The notes below the pieces were generated by a model. That model saw nothing but the letters and a program-made list of their open reading frames with translations. It made no database searches and was not told the origin of the DNA. Made by a program: the position numbers and the translations under genes. Positions 22,878 to 35,552 of a stretch of DNA of 64,000 nt are shown piece by piece. The DNA is taken from NCBI GenBank assembly GCA_019426215.1, contig CM033391.1:17782708-17846707 (forward strand). Direction: 5' to 3'. Origin of the DNA: Buddleja alternifolia (Eukaryota; Streptophyta; Magnoliopsida; Lamiales; Scrophulariaceae). The number at the start of each line of letters is the position of its first letter. Position 1 is the first letter of the stretch.

Positions 22878-25368
22878 TGTTGGGTTGGTCAATCCCAGGG
22901 GTAGGTTAGCACAGCGGAATTTAAAAAATTTAATACAACTACCCCGAAACAGGGTTATGGCCGGTTTAATCAAACTAATAAAACAAAGAGAAAACTAACT
23001 ACACAAAATACATTTCACGCTTTTTCCCTCGTACAAGTTTCTGATCTTTTCAACCCGAACAAATACTCCCTTGAACGAATCTACTAGAAGCTGTCGGCCT
23101 CCTCCAAAATTTCCAAGCTTTGATTTGTTCCTTGTATTTTCAAGCGATCCAATTGTCTCGCCTCTAAGATGTATCCACACCTCTGTTATAGTTCCCAATA
23201 ATTATATTATGGTGTTAGCCTATATAATTATTTTAGACTTAATCTAAGCTTCTATATGTGAAGGTGGGAATATAAGTGAAAGGTTAATCTTAACACATGA
23301 GCAAAACCTTGTCCTGAATAATTAGGTGATGGGCGATTTTTACTTGAAAATAAGAAGACAAAATTTCTCTAATTTTCTTCTGGGTGTTGGAAAAAAATTT
23401 GCTAGGAAAAAGTGTATGTGTGTTTTTCTTGACACACATATTTATAGGGATACTCCTAGAATTAATTTGATTAGAAGTCAAGATGAGATCAAATCTCCAA
23501 GATTTGACTTTCATCTTCTCCTAATCAAATTCAATTAAGGAGTTTCCTAAAACAAGAAACTTAGCTTGCAAGCTAACTTGTTCCCTATTTTATCCCCTAA
23601 AATATCTTCTTGGTTCCAACTTGATCAAGACTTGGAGAAGAATTAAATCCTCCCCTATTTCGTCCGCCACCTACACGCCCCCTCATCCTTGGAGTCCAAA
23701 ATGTTTATCCAACTTGACTTAATTTTTTACTCCTTATTTAATTAAATAGTCCAACCATTTAATTAAATATTCTATAATAATTAAAGTCCAACCTTAGTTA
23801 TTAAAATCCAATTATTTTGTTAATTTTATTTAATTTTCGACTTCCCCTACTAATTAAATAAAACCCTTGGATTCTAATTAGTCCATTAATCAATTAATCC
23901 CACTTGATTAACTAAACAGTCTAATTAATTGATCTACAACCAATTAATTAATATTCCTCGTTAGGTAAGTACTAGACTTTCCTAATTTCACCTCAACTTC
24001 TAAAATTGATTAATCATATCTTTTACGCAGGAATATTAGGTGTAAGTTTGTGATCCCTTAGGCTCGTTCATGTTCCAGTAGTAAGTACACTTTCTAAAAG
24101 TGCCATTGTACCTTTCTATATTTAGAACGTACTAGATTAAATCTTCCTTGATTTAATCCGACCATGTATCATTCACCAAAAATATCATGGTACTTACAAA
24201 TTGAGGTTACTGTCTAGCAACGGGCCCCGAAGACCTAGACACAAACAATAAAAAGATACTTAACCTGTCATAACCACGATCCTCGCATAAGTAAAATCCG
24301 TCTATCATATTTCCCCGGATTGGTATCTCGAGTAATGGCTTAGTCGAAACTCTTACGACCCAATCACTATGTCTCCTTATTGCATGATATCGATTCATGC
24401 AATCCAAACGAGGAAACACTCCGCCTCTTTGGATTACCCTACTTTGGCCAAAGATTTCTTGAATCGATTCGTTAAGCAATACATAGGAAATGTCTGATTT
24501 GCTATGTCAGTGTTGGATCCCATCCTGGTCTCTAATGTACCTCGACACATAACTATACTATACCTAAGATATACCATATGACAATTCGCGATAGAATAAT
24601 AAGATAAGTCTAAGTATAGTATGCTATGCTCAAAATTACAATGGAACCTCAGGTCCAAAGGATTACTCTTATGCCTACGTGATTATAGGAAATCCTATAT
24701 TCGATCAGGATAACCATTTTAGGAATTTCCTGGAGGGCTGTTCAGTTTACTCATTATCCAAATGAGAACCCTCATGCAACATCTATGCCTATAGAACGAG
24801 GCATGTTCTCTAAGAACTATGTGCACAAGCAAGTCTTTTGAGTCTTTTGTCAATATCCCTCATCTTGACAGAGTCATCTCGAACTTGGAACCTTATAACA
24901 ATCATGACCTTGGAGACATGTTCCATATAGGAAATCCCATATTCGATCAGGATAACCATTTTAGGAATTTCCTGGAGGGGTGTTCAGTTTACTCATTATC
25001 CAAATGAGAACCCTCATGCAACATCTATGCCTATGGAACGAGGCATGTTCTCTAAGAACTCTGTGCACAAGCAAGTCTTTTGAGTCTTTTGTCAATATCC
25101 CTCATCTTGACAGAGTCATCTCGAACTTGGAACCTTATAACAATCATGACCTTGGAGACATATTCCCTCATCGTCATTCTCGATGTTTGATGATGTTCCA
25201 TAGTCATGTGTGATTTAAGGGACTCCGTTTTAAGCATATAATAACAGTTTAAGAACAAAGAATTCCTATAATAAAATTACCTTTATTCATAAGGAAAAGA
25301 TTGTCTCATAGAGTTTATTACACAGAAAATGGCGCCCAGAATTGGCGCACCGGGCATCTACTCTATTA
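22878..25368 (-). repeat. 5' LTR of element C, with internal 242-bp tandem duplication
   Basis: It starts TGTTGGGTTGGTC and ends CTACTCTATTA on the plus strand, 2491 bp. It is about 380 bp longer than the 3' LTR. Most of the excess is a 242-bp tandem duplication (24685-24926 and 24927-25168, a handful of differences) plus about 130 bp that the 3' LTR has lost. The final bases ATTA differ from ATCA in the partner, so one terminal base has mutated. Confidence 0.92.
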
Positions 25369-25373
25369 GTCTT

Positions 25374-26039
25374 ATATACGCTATGTTATACACGGGACCA
25401 GATATTGCCTACCCTGTGAGTGTGGTAAGTAGGTTTCAAGCTAACCCAAGGGAAAATCATTAGATTGTTGTGAAGTGTATCCTTAAGTACATGAGAAGAA
25501 CTAAGGATATGTGTTTGACATATGGAGATGGGAAACTAAAGGTGGAAGGTTATACTGACTCTGACTTCCACTTTGATGTGGATGACCGTAAGTCGACGTC
25601 AGGGTTTGTATTCGCTTGAAACTGTGGATCAGTGACTTGGAAAAACAAGCATAGCACAACGACTGACTCAACCACCGAGGCTGAGTACGTGGCTGCCTTA
25701 GAGACGGCCAAAAAGGCTGTTTGTATAAAGACGTTTGTAGCTGAACTTCAAGTGGTTCCTAGCATGGAGCTCCCATTGCCACTATTCAGTAACAACAATG
25801 GAGCCATCACGTAGGCTAAGGAACCCAAGTCTCACAATAAATCCAAACACATTGAGAGAATATATCACATCATTAGAGAGATCATTGGAAGAGGCGATAT
25901 CCCCATGCAGAGAATAGATTCAGCAAATAACGTTGCTGACCCATTGACCAAGCCACTATCACAAGCAGTGCTAGAAACACATCTTGAGAAGATGGGTTTT
26001 AGATACCATAGAAATTGGCATTGAGTGCAAGTGGGAGAT
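25374..26039 (+). pseudogene. RT end and RNase H of copia region B2, after element C
   Basis: This resumes the host pol reading broken at 15169: YAMLYTGPDIAYPVSVVSRFQANP, then the RNase H motifs DSDF, TTEAEYVAALE, NNNGAIT and HIERIYHIIREIIGRG. It ends HLEKMGFRYHRNWH before the polypurine tract at 26024-26039 (GCAAGTGGGAGATT). Stops occur near 25461, 25617 and 25812. Confidence 0.9.
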
Positions 26040-27782
26040 TGTTAGGATTATGACTTCCATGCCATAGAGGAATTAGATTATTAGGGCATTTACATTTATG
26101 TTGAACAAACTCTTATTCATTAATAAAGGCATAGTTTTGTTCATATCAATCTTGATGGCATTAATATAAGTATTGAACAAATAAGTCCAAGGTAATCAAG
26201 AGGGAGCTTCTACTCCTTAATGGTCTGAGGAGATGGACATTAGAAGTATCGGTTCCTTGTTTACTTAAACTAGAGCTCACAAGTCGACGAGTCTTAATTG
26301 GGCATTAGGACTAGACTTGTATGACGCAAGCTTTGACAAGGAGTGTCAGTCGGTCACTTTAGATGGTGGGAGCTTAGTCATAGATATATCAATGGAATTG
26401 ATATATTCAAACATGGCTCGCCGTAATTCAATCACACGAGTAATTACTCTTGGATCATCAATGATTGAATTACTGGTCACGGTAGTGCGCGTGAGCCTTA
26501 GACCTGAGGATTCACAAAGATTGGAGTTGTGACACTGAACGAGTTATTAGAGTAGTTAGATCCATTTCACCCCTTGGTGGGATCAACCTCGAAGTGCGGT
26601 TCAGAAGGACAAGTGGGAATTGTTCGGTGATTGCCAATAGGGGATTCACTGTCTTAGTTAGTAACGAGTTAACGTCCTGTGCAATCATAGGTAAATAAAA
26701 TTATAATTCTTTGGCTAAAGCAGGAGAACTAACTTATGTATAGTACATAAGGGTATTTCAGTAATTTTATCTTACTATGATTCCCTAAAAGCACAGCATT
26801 GAGCCCTGTGAGTTTAACATATTCCATGACTCTTTCCGATCAGGATGTTATAGTAAAGGGCTTATACTCACATTTATCTGTGACCTACAGGTTCGTGTTG
26901 ATCTATTCATTTCAATTGGGTTTCGACGTGAGTTCACGTAACTAGCTTAGTGACACTCACATCCTTGGTTTCCTTCCAATGCTAATTGAAACTAACCTAG
27001 AGAGTCGCGCTTAAAAGAATTGAGCGAAGAGAATTCTTTTGTTGTCAAATATATAAATAATTTATTTGATTAATTAGATTAATGCAAATAAATTAATAAT
27101 AAATAATTAAATGTATTTATTATGAACGCATTAATTTATTTGATTAATTAGATTAATAAAAATAAATAAATTATAATAAATAAATAGCCTTATTTATTAC
27201 ACTCACCCTTTTATTAAATAATTAGATTATATAATTTAGAAGATTATTAATTAGTATTATATTTTAATTGGATTAAAATATATTCGATCGAATTAATAAT
27301 TGGACTAACTTAGCCCAATAATAATAAAGTGGGGCGTGTGATAGGCGGATTTGGAGGAGTTGGATGGGCTCAAGGAATTAGCTAATTCCAAGTCCATCAT
27401 TTCTTATAAATACCGAACACTGGTTCAGTCAAAACTTAACTCTCACATTAGACTTGAAACCAAAGAAAAAAGAAGAGAAAAATCTCTCTCCTCCCCCTTG
27501 GATAAGCCGTTGGCCATAGTGGTCACAAAAGATAGTGGATTTTTGTTTTTGAAGCTTGTTCCGGCGTGATATCTAGAGGCAGAGGTTTGGAATTGTTGTT
27601 ACCCAGAAGATCAAGACTTTCATCAAATCAAAAGGTTAGTAAAAAGATGAAATTAGATTTCATCTTCATATGTTATTTTTGAAATTTGCATGGAAAAATT
27701 TTTATATTTCAATAATGATCCAATTGTGAATCCGGGTATGTTTTTCTTGTTTCCGCTGTGCATGAATATAGGATTCACAACA
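26040..27782 (+). repeat. 3' LTR of copia composite B
   Basis: It starts TGTTAGGATTATGAC after the polypurine tract and ends GGATTCACAACA, 1743 bp. Features shared with the LTR family at 31131, 36947 and 42743 are TTAATAAAGGC, GGTGGGAGCTTA and a TTTCCGCTG block close to the 3' end. The bases CGTGG after it would be a target duplication, but I found no matching partner at the truncated 5' side. Confidence 0.85.
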
Positions 27783-29520
27783 CGTGGAAGATATGAGGAT
27801 ATATAGCTGGTACCATTAGTTGTAGCACCCCCTAAGAGAAGTCCTTTTTGCCTTGCAATTTTGACAGAGTCTCTACCACAAGGACTTAAGATATACCACA
27901 CTTGAATGAGTATGAGGGAGCTGGAGACCCTCAAGAGCATGTTGACAAGTTCAACGCCAGCCTACTGCAAAAAATTTTGAACCACTCTCTCGGGATGGGC
28001 GCTTAACTTGTTCAATCAATTGCCCGCTGGTACCATTACCGGCTTCAAGCAGCTAACCAAGCGCTTCCTTAACCATTTTTCCATGAACAAAAAAAAACCC
28101 CAAGACAACATCTTTCCTGTTCACAGTGGTTCAAAAAGATGGTGAGTCCTTAAGAGAGTACGTACAGTGATTCTCTATAGCGGTGTCTGAAGAATCGCAA
28201 GTCAACCATGAGTTGTTATCAGGGATATGCAGAGGAACTTACGCAACACTAGGTTCAAGGAGTCCATAGATAGGAAACCACCGTCGACCATGGAGGAGCT
28301 GTTGGCCAGAGCTGAAAAATATATAAGAATCGAAGAGATGGTAGGGCTAATAAAGAATGAAGGTGGTGGTAATCAGAGAAAGGCCAGAGATGATGGCAAG
28401 ATGTCAGAGTCCAAAGAGCGCAATCACATGCTTCCTTCAGGGTTTAATAAGTATACCCCCTTACACTCTCGAGGGAACAAATCCTAGCCATCACCGAGCA
28501 GCAAGGCATAGTTCAATGACCTAAGAAGATGAAGGACAATCCTAGCCTCCTTAAGTCGAAGAAGTACTATAGATTTCATTGTGACAAGGGTCACACTACC
28601 GAAGAATGCCACCATCTGCAGGTGGAGATAGAAAAGCTTATCAAAAGAGACTACCTACTAAAGGTAATAACACCATCGGGATCAACCATCCAAACCCCCT
28701 CGGGACCGAGGGGTAGAGATAGCAGCAAAGGCAACCCCCTAAGGGCTGATTCTGATATGGACAACCCTCATTGAATGTAATCATAGGGGTGATCTTGGAA
28801 GGCCCCGCAAGGGGAGACTCTGTGAACTCTAGGAAGGCTTCGCTGAGAGCGGCATCGGGGCTGCACGCCATCAGCTCCCCGGGGGGGGCGCAAATGAATC
28901 AAGTGGAGCCAAAGACTCCAACCATAGACTTTGGAATACAAGACCTGAAAAACGGCATCCCAATGGTGAATGACGCTTTAGTGGTATCGGTGACCATCTC
29001 CAACTTTTGGGTAAAAAAGGTTCTGGTAGATAGTGGAGCTCAGCAGACATCATCTTTTACAATGCTTTCACCCAACTAGGGGTAGACAATGCACAACTTC
29101 AAGTGGTCAACACCCCCTCACTAGATTCACGGGGTAGGTAGTGAAAGCATTAGGGGAGGTGTCTCTACCCATATTATTGGGTACATTTCCTACCCACTTC
29201 ACCAAGATGGTGAAGTTTTTGGTGGTCAAAGCCCCCTCCACATACAATGTCATATTAGGGAGGCCGAGCTTATACCTGTTTCAAGCCATCATATCCACCT
29301 TTCATATGTAGGTCAAGTTTCCACCCCCGTGGGAATGGGGGACGCTATAGGCGACATGAAAGTATTGAGAGAATGTTATGCTAACGCCCTGAAGAAGCCT
29401 AAAAGAAAGCACATCGATAAGGGGAAACAAATTGCCATCAACTTAATCTCATTGGAGAAAAGTCACTTGAGGGGCAGGACCCAATTAGTCAACACTTGGA
29501 CAAAATCTTAGCAATCAGAC
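27783..29520 (+). pseudogene. Gag-protease of a Tat-like Ty3/gypsy element
   Basis: Broken frames read as plant gypsy gag: DGESLREYVQ near 28150, MQRNLRNTRFKESID at 28227, and PPSTMEELLARAEKYIRIEE. The C-terminal gag signature KYYRFHCDKGHTTEECHHLQ is at 28564-28630. Protease follows, with VDSGA near 29030 and APSTYNVILGRPSLYLFQ near 29240. The last recognisable piece is RECYANALKKPKR at about 29360. No RT, RNase H or integrase motif follows. The 5' part of gag and the 5' LTR are lost at the junction with the copia LTR at 27783. Confidence 0.85.
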
Positions 29521-31130
29521 ATCCATAAAAAGCGTGGGAGCTGCGGCATGCCCCTCTAAGAAGGTGATGCCCATTTCAAGAGCACGACGCCCATCACTAA
29601 AGTGGAGGACTCTTGATGCAAGGGCGCTAAGAGAGGCGATGGGCGCGCCAGCACTGGAAACCAGGCATGAGATAAACCCCTCTGGGATACATTTCCCAAG
29701 CTTGATAAGGTATTAGGCCTCATGAGGCCTTAGCTGGTAACAAGTCAAAAAAAGAAACTATCTTATTTTCTATATTACTATTAAACAATCTCGAGTTGGC
29801 CACAAGCCAAGCGTTGAGTACGGGTGCTCACCAGCGCCTCCTACCTTTTACTTTAGTTTGAGATGCCTATGCGCACCCGCATACATTGTGGTTTTGAGGT
29901 GCCTATGTACACCCCCATTACTTTTTGCATTGAAGGTTAGATATTTTAAATTTTCACTATTTATTTGTTAAGTGCCGAGTAACACCTTTTCTCATTATAC
30001 TTTGGTGTATGTTAGTTTTATTTGGCAATCTGCTAGCATGTCCTATGAATGTGTATTACATTACCGAATTGGTGACATAACAGCACCCAAAACAAACGCT
30101 TCTCGGAACCATTGTTTCTGACCGAAGCTACTCCAAAAAACTTAAAGCCCCTTTTTCTAGGCTAACATAGGTGGAGCAACGAATGCCCCCTGTACCCTTG
30201 AGAGCTCGGTTGAGGCTAGCCTGCCTTATGATCTTTACAGTAGTACCGAGAGGGTATGAGGTTTGAAAAACTACCCCCCTCCGACATGAACTCTGGACCA
30301 AGATCATACCAATATAGCTAGCGTGGTAATTCACCTTATGCCACAAATAAATAACAACGTGGCTATTCAAGCCTCTTAAAATTCTAAAAATCCTAAGGAG
30401 TGGGGGGGCACTAAAATTTTGAACGCCACTCACATCTGAATAATAAATATGTTCCATGCAAAAGCATATACAACAAAGACAAACATCATCCTAGTGAGAA
30501 AGCTGCAAGGCTATGAGCCTCAAGGCATCATGCCTCAAAATCACAAGGGTTGCCGCTCGACAAATAGGGCCTAGTGCTCTCGCTATCAACGAAATACTAT
30601 ATGTTATTTGAGAAAAGTTTAACTCCCAGATGTCAAAGGAACACCACTTTGTAACTTACTCTTGAATATGCTTCACATATTAAGGAGTAGGGGGCAAGGA
30701 GCGGAGAAACAAACAAACTGCGAGCTAGTGGCTAGCTAATATGTTAAGGCCAACTAGTGGCTAGATAGTATTTTGAGGCCAATATTTCAAAGCCAAGGCC
30801 AGGTGTTTTTAGCATTTAAAAAACAAATTTCTTAGTGAAGCTCAAATCTAGCAAAAATACCCACGAGACACTCACCTCTAGCATTCATGAAATTACACCA
30901 ATGGCACGCTAAGATAACTAAGAGACGAAGAGAGATAGTCTATATCCATGAAAATCCAAAAAGCAACATGCTAAAGAGATAGTAAATATCCATGAAGATC
31001 CAAAGGGCTACAAACCAAAGCATAAAAACAATTCAAGGATGAAACTAACTCACACTCGGGTAGACAAGAATAAGTCTTGCTAGAATAAAAATAACTCAAA
31101 AACAAGTAAACAATCCAGAATAATAAAGGT
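29521..31130 (+). other. Non-coding spacer of the gypsy element
   Basis: I recognise no coding frame here. It contains a perfect 16-bp palindrome AGGCCTCATGAGGCCT at 29715-29730 and a locally repeated word CTAGTGGCTAG near 30723-30760. It joins the gag-protease part to the insertion site of element D and resembles the spacer that Tat-type elements have after pol. Confidence 0.5.
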
Positions 31131-32779
31131 TGTTGGGTTTCACAAAAAATCAAATAAACGCAGCGGAAGTTTTAAAAATTAAACCCAAAGTGAATTCTCT
31201 GATTGCATAGATGAATCTATTAATCGCTAAAACGAATAACGACTTACCCGTTGAAGTGAAGTGGTAGGAGAATCCGATTCCTCCTCCAAGTTTTGAATTG
31301 TTGAAGTCTCGAATCCTGCAAACCTCATGTGATCTACTGTTCTTAAATTCCTTGAGTTTTTCTTGAAGTTTGATCCGAATAATAAACATACATTATTTCT
31401 AAATTATCACGTGCGGATTGATTGACAAAAAATTCCTTCTTCTTTCCTTGGAGGCCGACAGCTAGTGTGTCTAAGAGAGAGGGAGGAGTTTTTCTTTTTC
31501 TTTCTAGGAGAGTTATGACTTCATATGTCTTGTTTAGGTCAAGGAGTCCTTTTCTAATCACTTGACTTATTGACCAAGACAAAACAAAAAGAGACCTCGT
31601 TGGGCATCCAAGTGGATGACCAACTTACCCTAGTAGGCGTCCAAATGGACGCCCCATCTAGGCCAGGGATCCCTTTTGTTTTAATTAATTATCTATTTAA
31701 TTAATAATTTATTCCAATAAATACATTAATTAATTAAATAAATTAATTAATTAGATAAATTAACTCATTAATTTATTTCCGTAAGAAATTAATTAATAAT
31801 TAATCTTATCTTTATACTTAATTATTTCATCCAATGAGTATTAGTTAATAATTTAATTTATCAGTAACTTAAATCTCCTAGAATGAAATAGAAAATTCTT
31901 TTCATTTTTCTTTATCAATCCTTTAGCGAGACTCTTTAGGTTCGTTTCGTTTGGAAATCAGAGGAATTCAAAGGAAGTGGGTAACACCTAGCCAGTCATG
32001 TGGCCCATTTCGTAGCCCAAACAAAAAACGAATGATTGGATCATTCCACAACCTTCCAATCGTAAATACCATATAAGTATAAACCCTTTATTCACGTGCC
32101 CCAGTCAAGTGAGACACCAGACTTGACCATATGTATTAATTATAATAATACGAGATCATTGAGATCGATTTAGTGCCTCGCGCAATCGTCTCTTTTGCTT
32201 TGGCCAAAGACTTTGATCTCTACTTATCTCTAATCACATAGGGTACTTTCTCATTTACTTATGAGAGATAAATCCCATATTAGATATCAGCTAAGACTAC
32301 CACTTGGTCAAAGGTTCACTTATACCTATTACGCATAATCAGTCATGTCATTGACAGTCACAGAGTGAAAACCTTGTGACAGAACCGAATGCGAGTCGTG
32401 TTCGAGCATATCAGTTCCACTGATGTGCCTACAGTCTTAAGCTCCCACCATCACATGGTGTTCGACTGGCACTCCCATGTCAGAGCTAAGATTGAACAAG
32501 TGTTCTAAGTCTTTATTAGTCCATTAAAGACTTCATATTACTTGCGAACGAGTTTAAGTAATCAAGATCAATCTCTCTAGTGCCAATTTGCCTATCCCAT
32601 AGCAAGTAGAGGGATTGCACTGAAAACATGGACAAAACATTTTAGACTACTTATAGATGCAGATAAGACTTAAGTGAAAACTAATTAATGCCTTTCATTA
32701 TAAATAATAAATAAGTTTATTACAAGAAAGATGCCCTATCATTCTATCCTCTATGGCATCTGAGGGCATAATCTTAACA
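31131..32779 (-). repeat. 3' LTR of element D
   Basis: The plus strand starts TGTTGGGTTTCAC and ends AATCTTAACA, 1649 bp, directly followed by the minus-strand polypurine tract (AAGTGGGAGAT, 32780-32790). About 115 bp present in the 5' LTR after CCACTTG (38078-38185) are missing here. Confidence 0.92.
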
Positions 32780-32794
32780 ATCTCCCACTTGCAC

Positions 32795-34139
32795 TCAATG
32801 TAACTCATTGTGGTATCTTATAGCCATCCTTTCTAGGTACAGATCCAGAACAACCTGAGGTAGTAGTTTGTTGAACAGGTCATCTACATTGTCAGCTGAG
32901 GCTATTTTCTGCACTGCTATCTCTCCTCTGCCAACGATCTTCCTGATGATGTGAAATCTTCTCTCAATGTGTTTATACTTGTTATGAGATCTTGGTTCCT
33001 GGGCTTGTGCTATTGCCCCATTGTTATCACAATAAAGTGGCAACGGAGCTGTGCACTAGGAACCACTTCAAGTTCTCCAAGAAACTTTCTCATCCAAGCA
33101 GCTTCTTTGGGTGCCTCTGAGGCTGCCACATATTCTGCTTCAGTGGTGGAATCAACGGTTGTGCTTTACTTGAAACCCCACCATTAAGCGTAAAAAGAAA
33201 CCTTGAAGTGGATTTTCGATCATCAATGTCAGACTAAAAGTCTAAGTCAGTGTAAGTTTCCATCTTTAGATCTCCACCTTCATAGATGAGAATCATATCC
33301 ATAGTTCTTTTGAGATACTTTAGGATATTCTTCACAGCTATCCAATGTTTCTTTCCCGGGTTTGACTGAAATCGACTCACCACGCTTACAGCATAGGCAA
33401 TGTCAGGTCTTGTACACAACATTGCATACATCAGGCTACCAACTGCAGAAGCGTATGGTGCATTACTTGTCTCTTTTCTATCTTCCTCACTTTGAGGACA
33501 CATAGATTTAGATAAGTGTATTCCATGCCTCATGGGAAGAAACCCTTTCTTAGAATTGTCCATCCTAAATCTCTTTAGGACCTTTTCTAAGTAAAGGGCT
33601 TGGGAGAGACCTATCATTTTATTCATTCTATCTCTATAGATAAGAATTCCTAGAATCTATGTCGGTTCTCCCAAGTCTTTCATGCAAAACATACTTGAAA
33701 GCCATTTCTTGACAGTGGTGAGCATTCCCACATCATTTCCTATAAGTAGAATGTCATCCACATATAGTACTAAGAAATAGATCTTGCTCCCACTAGTCTT
33801 CTTGTAGACACAGGGTTCATCTTTGTTCTTGATGAAGCCATATCCCTTTACTACTTCATCAAAACGAATATTCCAGCTTCTAGATGCTTGCTTGAGACCG
33901 TATATGGACCTCTCAAGTTTACATACTTTATGTATATCGGTCTATAAAACCTTTTGGTTGTTCCATATAGATGTCCTCTTCTAGGAATCCATTTAGAAAA
34001 TCCGTTTTGACATCCATCTGCCATAACTCATAATCTAAGTATGCAGTTATAGATAACAGTATACGGATGGACTTTATCATGGCCATGGACGAAAACGTTT
34101 CTTGATAGTCAATTCCTTCTCTTTGACTATAGCCTTTTG
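32795..34139 (-). pseudogene. RT-RNase H of element D, decayed
   Basis: RNase H is in two pieces, 32795-33043 (YCDNNGAIAQAQEPRSHNK, IERRFHIIRKIVGRG) and about 33100-33230. The RT end is at 33234-33626, with MYAMLCTRPDIAYAVSVVSRFQ. The YVDD-coding region falls near 33745 in broken frame. Several stops and frame changes separate them. Confidence 0.88.
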
Positions 34140-35552
34140 CTACGAGCCTGCTTTAAAGGTGTCAACCTTGCCATCGCTACCTATCTTTGTTTTGTAGATC
34201 CACTTACATCCTATAGGTTTGATATATTCAGGACGGTCTACTAAAGTCCAAACTTCGTTCGATTGCTTAGAGTCCATCTCTATTTCCATTGCTTCTCGAC
34301 ATCTTGAAGCATCGACATCCACCATTGCTTGATCATAGGTACAAGGATCATCTTCATGACTTTCTTCTACTACAGTGTGAATCTCTGGCTCTCCCTGCAG
34401 TAGATGCCCATACCTTTCAGGTTCATGTGGTATTCTACCGGATCTACGTTGTGGTTGTGCTACTATTAGGTTAAACCTTGGTTCTTGGACAGATGTCTTA
34501 GAGGGAGTTTCATTTTGTTCTTCTAGAACAATCTTTCTACCTGTGCCCCCTTCCAAGATGAATTCATCTTCAAGGAAGTGTGCTTGTAGGGCCACAATGA
34601 TTCTCTGATCATCATGTAGGTAAAAGAAGAATCTCAAGGAATCTTCAAGATAACCAATGAAACGTCCCATGAGGGATCTTGTCTCCAATTTCTCCACTTT
34701 AGTCTTCTTGACATAAGCGGGACATCCCCAAATCTTAATGTGGTTAAGACTTGGTTTCCTATTATTCCACATCTCATGCGAAGTTTTAGGAACAAATTTG
34801 GAGCGACCTCTGTTCAATATATAAGCAGCGGTAAGGAGCGTATGTCCCCACAACAAAATGGGTAAATCAATGTAACTAAGCATGGAACGAACCATGTCCA
34901 ATAGTGTTCGGTTCCTTCGCTCGGCTACTCCATTTAGTTAAGGAGTCGCTGGTGGTGTTAGTTGCAACATTATTCCTTGTTCTCTAAGGAATTCATCAAA
35001 CTCGGTGCTCATATATTCTCATCCACGATCTGATCGCAGAGTTTTTATATTTTGCCCAGTTTGATTCTCTACTAAAGCTTTGAATTCTTTAAACCTTTCA
35101 AAGGATTCAGACTTTTGCTTCATCAGATACACTAGACCATATCTTGAATGATCGTCTGTGAAAGTGTTGAAGTAGTAGAAACATCCACGAGTCATTTCTC
35201 CAAATGGTCCGCAAACGTCGGTATGCACTAATCCTAAGACTTGAGTAGCTCTTTCAAAAGTCCCGGTGAAGGGAGATCTAGCCATCTTTCCTAAGAGACA
35301 TGATTCACATGTTGGATAGGGATCTGTCCCTAGTGAGTTTAAAAGCCCATCTTTTTCCATTTTGTGGATCTTGTGCTCTCCAGTATGGCCTAGTCTAAGA
35401 TGCCACTTAAGTCTTAAGTTAGCTTCTTGCCTACCATGTTTATGAGTTACAACATTCACATCAGATGAATTAAGGACATTTAAATAATATAAACCATTAA
35501 CTAAAGATGCATTGCCAACTATTTTATTTCCATAATAAATGTTGCAATTCAA
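34140..35552 (-). pseudogene. Integrase and integrase-RT linker of element D
   Basis: The piece 35019-35552 has the zinc-binding histidine/cysteine pattern (LRLGHTGEHKIH, CESCLLGK) and LVHTDVCGPFGEM with the first catalytic Asp. The piece 34140-34901 has the integrase C-terminal blocks IWGCPAYVKKTK and the start of RT (GCKWIYKTKIG). A stop-containing gap at 34902-35018 covers the third catalytic residue. Confidence 0.88.

Larger units (their letters stand above)
15170..25373 (-). mobile_element. Full-length Ty1/copia element C nested in copia region B2
   Basis: The element has both LTRs (15175-17284 and 22878-25368), a polypurine tract, RNase H, RT, integrase, protease and gag, a long leader and a primer-binding site, all on the minus strand. 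GTCTT at 15170-15174 and 25369-25373 is a perfect 5-bp target duplication. The host RT/RNase H reading is split exactly at this point. Coding regions carry several stops and frame changes, so it cannot move on its own, but the structure is complete. The third related LTR, at 40462-42707, is a solo copy of the same family. Confidence 0.95.

Noticed and set aside
30128..30457. 109-residue minus-strand frame in the gypsy spacer
   Set aside because: No recognisable domain; spacer shows no coding bias and the frame has no partner in other elements seen here.
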